Source: Ignavibacteriales bacterium (GTDB lineage: Bacteria > Bacteroidota > Ignavibacteria > Ignavibacteriales > Ignavibacteriaceae). From it: 27,746 bases of DNA. Both the position numbers and the translations under genes were made by a program. Below the pieces are notes generated by a model. It did not search any database. It saw only the letters and a list, made by a program, of their open reading frames with translations, and was not told the origin of the DNA. The stretch covers positions 1-27,746 of the forward strand of contig JAGUXE010000014.1 in NCBI GenBank assembly GCA_020061995.1, read 5' to 3'. Shown piece after piece: positions 22,395 through 27,746 of the stretch (position 1 is the stretch's first letter; each line of letters starts with the position of its first letter).

Positions 22395-23147
22395 TTACTC
22401 TGATTTTTTATTAAACAACTCATCTGATATACCCTTATTAACCATTACGCCTGTAACATCAAAATCAAGTTTCATAGGACCTGCAGATTGTTTTAGCTTA
22501 AAAGGATATTTAAAGCCTTCGACATCACGATAATCATCATAATCAATCGATACCTCAACTGTTCCCTGTGGTGTACTTATCGACTTAGTTTCTCTTACTT
22601 TTAAATAACTTTCAACATCGTAATATTGCATAATTGATGTTCCTGAAGGAAGAATCATTTTTACTTTGTATGCATCTCTACCATTAATTTTTTCCAAACC
22701 GGCTAATTCGAGTTTTATTCCTGCTTCAACCCAATTCGCAAGAAAATGGATTGATGCTTCAATTTTCAACATTTCGAGTTCGTTCCCTTCAATATCTCCG
22801 CTCCCCATAAATGATTTTTGAGAACCTTTTGTTCCGTCATAAACTACAAAAGTTTCTTGCCCGGCAAAAGAAGTTGTCTGCATATATTTATTAGGTGCTT
22901 TTTGATAGACTTCGACTTCAATATTAAAATCTTGAAAAGTTGCGCTCATCAAAACAGTTCTATCATTTACTTTTAACAAAACTTCTTTACCACCGAGTGC
23001 TGACAAAGATTTTTCAAAAATCATTTCTGAAGTTATCCCATCTAAAGTCGGAGTCGCAATCGAATCTGCTTTTGCTAAACCGGAGAATTTCGCTAAAGCA
23101 AAATTCGACAATATTAATAAGACTAGAATCAAAGACTTTAATTTCAT
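22395..23147 (-). CDS. Exported LolA/LolB-like beta-barrel lipid-binding-type protein, 250 aa
   Basis: A signal peptide (MKLKSLILVLLILSNFALA) directs export. The mature part looks like the half-barrel fold of outer-membrane lipoprotein-sorting proteins: MIFEKSLSALGGKEVL at the start, then alternating strands such as VEVYQKAPNKYMQTTSFAG, VVYDGTKGSQKS, INGRDAYKVKMILPSG and MQYYDVESYLKVRETKS, and GFKYPFKLKQSAGPMKLDFD near the end. These are common in DUF4292/LolA-type proteins of Bacteroidetes and Ignavibacteria, thought to bind lipids or peptidase-like substrates, but no specific job is known. ATG at 23147, with AAGGGAAG eight bases or so upstream and a clean signal peptide, is preferred to an ATG eleven codons upstream. 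It is the first gene of the unit with HAD and possibly hemH. Confidence 0.75.
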   Translation of the reverse strand: MKLKSLILVLLILSNFALAKFSGLAKADSIATPTLDGITSEMIFEKSLSALGGKEVLLKVNDRTVLMSATFQDFNIEVEVYQKAPNKYMQTTSFAGQETFVVYDGTKGSQKSFMGSGDIEGNELEMLKIEASIHFLANWVEAGIKLELAGLEKINGRDAYKVKMILPSGTSIMQYYDVESYLKVRETKSISTPQGTVEVSIDYDDYRDVEGFKYPFKLKQSAGPMKLDFDVTGVMVNKGISDELFNKKSE

Positions 23148-23356
23148 ACTACTTCCCTTTGTTTTAATTAATTGTAACATCTAGTCAAAAATAAAAAATT
23201 TTAATCCCTATAAAAAATCCGTTTAAACATTCTATTGATTTTGTATTTTAATTTATGCCGTTTATCATTTACATCTAAATTTTCATATAAATAATCGGGA
23301 ATACAGGAAGCAATAACTTATTTTTGGATTCATTTATATAATTCGGAGTTGATTGG

Positions 23357-25768
23357 ATGTTTATAAAATTTTCACTGTTCCTTCTTGTCTTTTCGTTATC
23401 CATGATTTATCCCCAAACCTATTCGGTAAAAGGGAAAATTTTTGATAAGAATACCAAGTCCCCTTTAGTCTATGCTAATATCAGAATAGCAGGAACATCA
23501 ACCGGAACAGCTACAAACCGTGATGGTCAATTTGAGTTTCGTTTATCTGAAGGAAAGTATAAGTTTATCACCTCATTTATCGGCTATATTTCGGATACTC
23601 TGTTTGTTTCCGTGAACAATAATATTGAAGGATTAAAGATTGAACTAACTGAATCCAGCGTTAATTTGAAAGAGGTTGTTGTTGTTCCCGGATTAAACCC
23701 TGCACTTGCAATAATCGAAAAAGCTATCAAAAGAAAGCATGAACGGAATAATATTTTAAACTCTTACACTCTTAATGCCTATACAAAAGGAGTAATCAAA
23801 ACGACTGAAGAAATTCGTGCTCAGGGTAACTCTGCTACTATCGGATTAAGCAGCGATTCTTCAGAATTAAAAATAACCGGACTTCTTGAAAATCAGAGTA
23901 CCGGTTTTTATAAAAAGCCGAATAAATATAAAGAACAAATTTTAGCACGGAAGCAAAGTTCGAATTTTCCCTCCTCCATTAATACATTGACAGGGGGAAG
24001 AATAATTCAAAATTTTTATTCTGATGATATTGAGTTCTTTGGAAACGAACTGCCGAGTCCCCTTTCCGACAAATCACTCGCATATTATTTCTTTTATATT
24101 GATGATACTGTTTCGATAAACAATCAACCTGTTTATAAAATTAAAATGACCCCTGACCGCGAAATTGATCCCGGTTTTACCGGCGACATATTTATTTCAG
24201 CAGTTACTTTTGATCTTTTAAAGGTAAGTCTAGAGTTGAACCGTGCAGCAAATACAGGAGGATTATTAGACACAATTAAAATCTTTCAGCAGTTTTATCC
24301 TTTTGAAAATGATATTTACATGCCGGTCGACTATCATCTATTCATCACCGCTAATGTTCTGGGACTCGTAAAACTCGGCTTTGAAATAAATACCATTATG
24401 TATGATTACAAAATAAATGAACCTGTTTCGGATGATTTTTTCGATAGAGCAATCTTAACAGTATTTCCAGATGCTGATCAAAAAGATTCTACTTATTGGC
24501 TTTCGATGCAGCGGATTCCAAATACCGCAGATGAGCTTAAAGCTTATGAGAGAATTGATAGTGTAAAGAATGTTCCGGTGACCTTTTGGGATAGATTTTC
24601 CTTTCTTTCAACCAGAATAAGTTTAAATGATAACTACTCCATTTTTGCACCAATTGCAATGTACCACTACAATCGTGTTGAAGGTCATACTTTAGATTAT
24701 GGTATTGAGGCAAGAAGACTATTGGAAAATCGACTGAATTCTAAATTGTTATTGAATTATGGATTTGCCGATAAAAGAGCAAAATGGAATTTGAATGCTG
24801 ATTATTCAATTGGAGATTATCGCACTCACAAAATTTCTTTCTCTGCATATAACAGATTAAATTTACTTTTTGGAGAATCGACTGATTATAATGAATTATC
24901 GACCACGCTTCTATCGCTTATTTCAAAAGACGATTTTAACGATTACTATTATTCCAAAGGAATTTCTTTCGACTTTAAAGGAGAAGTGATTCCTATACTA
25001 AATTTAAGTGTGGGATTTGAGAGCAGGAAAGATCAGTCTGCAATAAAAAAGAGTGACTTTTCGTTTTTTGCTAAGAATAGAACTTTTAATCCAAACCGGC
25101 AAATTTTTGATGCTTCACTCAATTCGATAAAGTTCGGTTTCAATTTTGATTTTAGAAATTATATTGAAGATGGATTGTTTAGAAGAAGAGTAAGTTCATC
25201 AAAAGGATACTTTACATTTGGCGGAGATGTTACAGTCTCAAACAAATCGTTAATTAAAACCGATCTTGATTTCGTTAATTATGAATTACGTGCACGAAGT
25301 TCATTCGCATCTTTTGGGCAAACTTCGATTGATCTCCGTTTGTATGCTTTTTATGCAGACGGTGCGCTTCCTATCCAGAATTATTACTCGCTTCCTGGAA
25401 ATATTAATCTTACCGGACGAGATTTTTCTTTTCGTACTCTCCTTGTGAATGAAATCGCAGCAGATAGAGGTGTGACGATAACATTTGAAAATAACTTAAA
25501 AGATGAACCTTTCCGCTGGCTTGGAATTTCATTTCTGAAAAAAATTGAGATTCAACTTAGCCATTTTGTAAATATTGCGTGGACATCAGTTTCTGCCGAA
25601 AGTAAGTCGTTAAATAATTTCAACTTCTATGAATTTAAAAAACCATTTATCGAAACGGGATTTGGAGTCGGGCATGTATTATTTCCGATTCGATTTGAAT
25701 TTACATGGAAGCTAACGCACCGTGGAATAAATAATTTCCGTTTTGGTATTGCGACTCCATTAATTTAA
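23357..25768 (+). CDS. DUF5686-type outer-membrane protein with carboxypeptidase-regulatory-like domain, 803 aa
   Basis: After a signal peptide (about 1-20, ending YPQTY) the protein has a carboxypeptidase-D-regulatory-like beta sandwich (about 22-110: GKIFDKNTKSPLVYANIRI, then TGTATNRDGQFEF). The DUF5686 part then begins with LNPALAIIEKAIKRK and YTLNAYTKGVIK. From about 420 to the end many alternating strands with aromatic residues indicate an outer-membrane beta-barrel, closing with FRFGIATPLI. TonB-dependent receptors start with the same domain but lack the DUF5686 portion; no plug domain was seen. Its task is not known; roles in surface assembly or uptake are suggested by the family. GGAG eight bases before ATG sets the start. 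It leads a pair with the FAH gene, 31 bases downstream. Confidence 0.82.
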   Translation: MFIKFSLFLLVFSLSMIYPQTYSVKGKIFDKNTKSPLVYANIRIAGTSTGTATNRDGQFEFRLSEGKYKFITSFIGYISDTLFVSVNNNIEGLKIELTESSVNLKEVVVVPGLNPALAIIEKAIKRKHERNNILNSYTLNAYTKGVIKTTEEIRAQGNSATIGLSSDSSELKITGLLENQSTGFYKKPNKYKEQILARKQSSNFPSSINTLTGGRIIQNFYSDDIEFFGNELPSPLSDKSLAYYFFYIDDTVSINNQPVYKIKMTPDREIDPGFTGDIFISAVTFDLLKVSLELNRAANTGGLLDTIKIFQQFYPFENDIYMPVDYHLFITANVLGLVKLGFEINTIMYDYKINEPVSDDFFDRAILTVFPDADQKDSTYWLSMQRIPNTADELKAYERIDSVKNVPVTFWDRFSFLSTRISLNDNYSIFAPIAMYHYNRVEGHTLDYGIEARRLLENRLNSKLLLNYGFADKRAKWNLNADYSIGDYRTHKISFSAYNRLNLLFGESTDYNELSTTLLSLISKDDFNDYYYSKGISFDFKGEVIPILNLSVGFESRKDQSAIKKSDFSFFAKNRTFNPNRQIFDASLNSIKFGFNFDFRNYIEDGLFRRRVSSSKGYFTFGGDVTVSNKSLIKTDLDFVNYELRARSSFASFGQTSIDLRLYAFYADGALPIQNYYSLPGNINLTGRDFSFRTLLVNEIAADRGVTITFENNLKDEPFRWLGISFLKKIEIQLSHFVNIAWTSVSAESKSLNNFNFYEFKKPFIETGFGVGHVLFPIRFEFTWKLTHRGINNFRFGIATPLI

Positions 25769-25799
25769 TTTTAAGGAAATAATTTTTGAAAGTCTTTCG

Positions 25800-26453
25800 A
25801 TGAAAAAAATAACAACTGCAGCCGGTAACGAATATACTTTAGGCAAAATAGTTTGTGTCGGCAGAAATTATGTTGAACATGCAAAAGAATTAGGGAATGA
25901 AGTCCCCGAAAAACCTGTATTATTTCTAAAACCAACATCAGCATTAATTTTTTCGGGAGATAAAATCATTCATCCCGAGTTCTCTGAAGATATGCATCAT
26001 GAAGTTGAACTCGTCCTTTTAATCGGAAAAGATTGTGAATCTGTTTCAGAAGAAGAAGCAAAAGATGTAATCGCCGGGTATGGTGTGGGTCTTGATATGA
26101 CTTTGCGTGACATTCAAAATGTACTTAAATCTAAAGGACATCCCTGGACATTAGCCAAATGCTTTAATACATCCGCAGTCGTTTCAAATATTATTGATGC
26201 CGATAAAATGAATTTTTCACTCGATATGAAAATCGAACTGAAAGTGAATGATGTAATTAAACAATCTGATCCATTAAATAAAATGATTTTCTCCCCTGAG
26301 CAATTAATTTCCTATATTTCTTCCGTAATGAAACTTGAAGCAGGAGACTTAATCTATACCGGAACACCTGCGGGCGTAAGTAAAGTTTTACGAGGAGATA
26401 AATTATCGGCTATTCTTGGTGAAAAAGTCAGATTAACAACAGAAATCGTTTAA
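25800..26453 (+). CDS. Fumarylacetoacetate hydrolase family protein, 217 aa
   Basis: This cytoplasmic, metal-dependent enzyme cleaves C-C bonds in acylpyruvates or decarboxylates oxaloacetate, as in FAHD1 and related bacterial proteins. The core KIVCVGRNYVEHAKELG is followed by PVLFLKPTSALI, the metal-binding HEVELVLLIG (E68, E70) and GYGVGLDMTLRDIQ (D99), then GHPWTLAKCFNTSAV. The end contains GDLIYTGTPAGVS. The single-domain length of about 215 is that of the FAHD1-type group, so a true fumarylacetoacetase (about 420 residues) can be excluded. Exact substrate is uncertain. The ribosome-binding site is weak (GAAAG). It follows the outer-membrane protein gene after 31 bases; a functional link is not apparent. 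Confidence 0.88.
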   Translation: MKKITTAAGNEYTLGKIVCVGRNYVEHAKELGNEVPEKPVLFLKPTSALIFSGDKIIHPEFSEDMHHEVELVLLIGKDCESVSEEEAKDVIAGYGVGLDMTLRDIQNVLKSKGHPWTLAKCFNTSAVVSNIIDADKMNFSLDMKIELKVNDVIKQSDPLNKMIFSPEQLISYISSVMKLEAGDLIYTGTPAGVSKVLRGDKLSAILGEKVRLTTEIV

Positions 26454-26462
26454 AATAAAAAA

Positions 26463-26481
26463 GGCGTTCAAAAAGAACGCC
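26463..26481 (-). terminator. Rho-independent terminator of the RRM protein gene
   Basis: GGCGTTC (26463-26469) and GAACGCC (26475-26481) form a 7-bp stem around AAAAA. On the minus strand it is followed by TTTTTTATTTT, a typical U-tract. It lies 29 bases after the stop of the RRM gene and just beyond the stop of the convergent FAH gene. Confidence 0.85.
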
Positions 26482-26509
26482 CGCTTTGGGAAACTCACAA
26501 AAAAAGTGA

Positions 26510-26761
26510 TTATCCTTTTGGCTTTGCTTCGTTAACAATAATGTTACGTCCGCTTAGATCAGAACCATTTAAAGCTGTCATAGCTTTATTTGCTTCTGTA
26601 TCATTAGCCATTTCAACAAAGCCAAATCCCTTTGAACGACCGGTTTGACGATCTTTGATCACTTTTGCAGATACAACTTCTCCAAATGGTTCGAAAACGG
26701 ACTTTAAAGAATCATCTGAAACTGACCAGGGAAGGCTCCCAACAAATAACTTAGTGCTCAC
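26510..26761 (-). CDS. Small RRM-domain RNA-binding protein, 83 aa
   Basis: This single-domain RNA recognition motif protein starts MSTKLFVGSLPWSVSD. RNP2 is LFVGSL (5-10) and RNP1 is KGFGFVEM (44-51), with aromatic residues for RNA stacking (F6, F46, F48); the remainder is the alpha-beta half, ending NEAKPKG. Such proteins occur in cyanobacteria, Bacteroidetes and Chlorobi and often respond to cold. They bind single-stranded RNA in the cytoplasm. The start is GTG at 26761 with AGAGG six bases upstream, and the residues STKLFVG match the usual N-terminus, so GTG is well supported. It is a single-gene unit ending in a strong terminator. The 134 bases before it carry its promoter and separate it from radA. 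Confidence 0.92.
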   Translation of the reverse strand: MSTKLFVGSLPWSVSDDSLKSVFEPFGEVVSAKVIKDRQTGRSKGFGFVEMANDTEANKAMTALNGSDLSGRNIIVNEAKPKG

Positions 26762-26895
26762 CAGAACCTCTAATAAATAAATGAATAAACCTCTCAGTCA
26801 AAATTAACTGAGTGGCTAAATTTAATTCAATTTGTTATAAAATCAAATCTTTTTTTTATGAGGAGATTAGAATCAATCAAAAGGGGGTTAAATAG

Positions 26896-27746
26896 CTATC
26901 TCAAAACTAATCTAATAGCTTCTGAAATGTTCTCAACCGGAATAACTTCAATTGAAGAAGTTACCTTTAATCCCTTCATATTGTTTTGCGGAATTACGAT
27001 TCGCCTAAATCCAAGCTTTTCTGCTTCATGAATTCTTTTATCAATAAAACCGACACTTCGAACTTCACCCCCTAAACCAACTTCACCAATTACAACTGTA
27101 TTATTATCTGCAACTTGATTCAACAAACTTGAAACAGCAGAACAGCAAACAGCAAGATCAACAGCAGGTTCAATTAACTTTACTCCACCGGCAATATTTA
27201 GGAAAACATTTGCTGATGATAATCTGTAATTCCCCCGTTTCTCCAAAACTGCCAATAAAATGGAAAGTCGTCTATAATCAAACCCGGTTGTAACTCTTTG
27301 CGGATTACCGAAATTTGATGGAGTAACTAAAGCTTGAACTTCAATTAAAATGGGACGTGAGCCTTCAATGCTGGCAGTAACAACCGAACCCGGAATATTT
27401 TTATCACGTTCGCTTAAAAAAAGTTCACTTGGATTTTTAACTTCTGTTAAACCTGTCTCGTGCATTTCAAAAATACCGATTTCATTCGTGCTGCCGAACC
27501 TGTTTTTTTGAGCGCGTAAAATGCGGTAAGAGTGATTTGTATCCCCCTCAAACTGAATTACTGTATCAACAATGTGCTCAAGAACTTTAGGTCCTGCAAT
27601 AACTCCCTCTTTTGTTACATGTCCGACAATTATAACAGAATAATTAAATCTTTTTGCATCTTCTAAAAGAAGGGATGTACACTCTCTAATTTGTGTTACA
27701 GAGCCCGCAGAGTTTTCCAAATTATCATTATAAATTGTTTGAATGG
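26896..27746 (-). CDS. radA: DNA repair protein RadA, 3' part, cut by the window edge
   Basis: The visible 282 codons are the second half of RadA/Sms, a RecA-like ATPase that helps process recombination intermediates. The reading frame continues past the right end of the window: IQTIYNDNLENSAGSVTQIRE corresponds to the D-S-x-Q-T region after the Walker B motif, so the zinc finger and Walker A lie outside. The RadA-specific KNRFG motif is in AQKNRFGSTNEIG, and IIVGHVTKEGVIAGPKVLEH precedes it. From about 140 residues into the visible part a Lon-protease-like domain follows (FDYRRLSILLAVLEKRG, GEVGLGGEVRSVGFIDKRI), ending in EAIRLVLR. No start codon for this gene exists in the window. The stop lies 134 bases from the RRM gene start. 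Confidence 0.95.
   Translation of the reverse strand, partial: IQTIYNDNLENSAGSVTQIRECTSLLLEDAKRFNYSVIIVGHVTKEGVIAGPKVLEHIVDTVIQFEGDTNHSYRILRAQKNRFGSTNEIGIFEMHETGLTEVKNPSELFLSERDKNIPGSVVTASIEGSRPILIEVQALVTPSNFGNPQRVTTGFDYRRLSILLAVLEKRGNYRLSSANVFLNIAGGVKLIEPAVDLAVCCSAVSSLLNQVADNNTVVIGEVGLGGEVRSVGFIDKRIHEAEKLGFRRIVIPQNNMKGLKVTSSIEVIPVENISEAIRLVLR

Overview
The window is AT-rich DNA from a Gram-negative bacterium, most likely a member of the Ignavibacteria/Chlorobi/Bacteroidetes group. The main evidence is a set of secreted proteins ending in a type IX secretion (Por) C-terminal sorting domain of the 'NYPNPFNP' type, which is especially common in Ignavibacteria. A CarboxypepD_reg/DUF5686-type outer-membrane protein, a tandem-domain lycopene cyclase of the Bacteroidetes type and a Chlorobi-like 2[4Fe-4S] ferredoxin fit this. 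No rRNA, tRNA, CRISPR array, transposase or phage gene was seen.

Layout. 1-786: a small ferredoxin with a long structured leader and a structured 3' end, then a small basic protein of unknown function. 872-2287: an aldo/keto reductase with a long C-terminal extension. 2292-12425: the centrepiece, a minus-strand carotenoid cluster. Its order of transcription is a CrtI-superfamily flavoprotein, crtI, crtB, an unknown exported protein, crtYcd, crtD, a cruD-like acyltransferase, a cruC-like glycosyltransferase, cruF, crtW and ybaK. From crtI to ybaK most neighbours overlap by 1-17 bases or lie within 4 bases of each other. 12675-19569: an Asp-box propeller protein with a sorting domain, a muconolactone-isomerase-like protein, an exported MetX-like alpha/beta hydrolase, and two more secreted propeller proteins with sorting domains. 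19570-20625: a gene-poor kilobase holding a remnant of a sorting-domain gene and several palindromic repeats. 20626-23147: ferrochelatase, a HAD phosphatase and an exported LolA-like protein. 23357-26453: a DUF5686-type outer-membrane protein and a fumarylacetoacetate-hydrolase-family enzyme. 26510-27746: a small RRM RNA-binding protein and the 3' part of radA.

How the genes work together. The carotenoid genes spell out a nearly complete route: CrtB makes phytoene, CrtI desaturates it to lycopene, CrtYcd closes one beta ring, CruF hydrates the other end at C-1', CrtD adds the 3',4' double bond, the CruC-like enzyme glycosylates the 1'-OH, the CruD-like enzyme acylates the sugar, and CrtW places a 4-keto group on the beta ring. 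The inferred product is a monocyclic 4-keto carotenoid glycoside fatty-acid ester of the myxobactone/salinixanthin type. GGPP synthase is not in the window. The product is an inference from gene content, not something the sequence shows directly.
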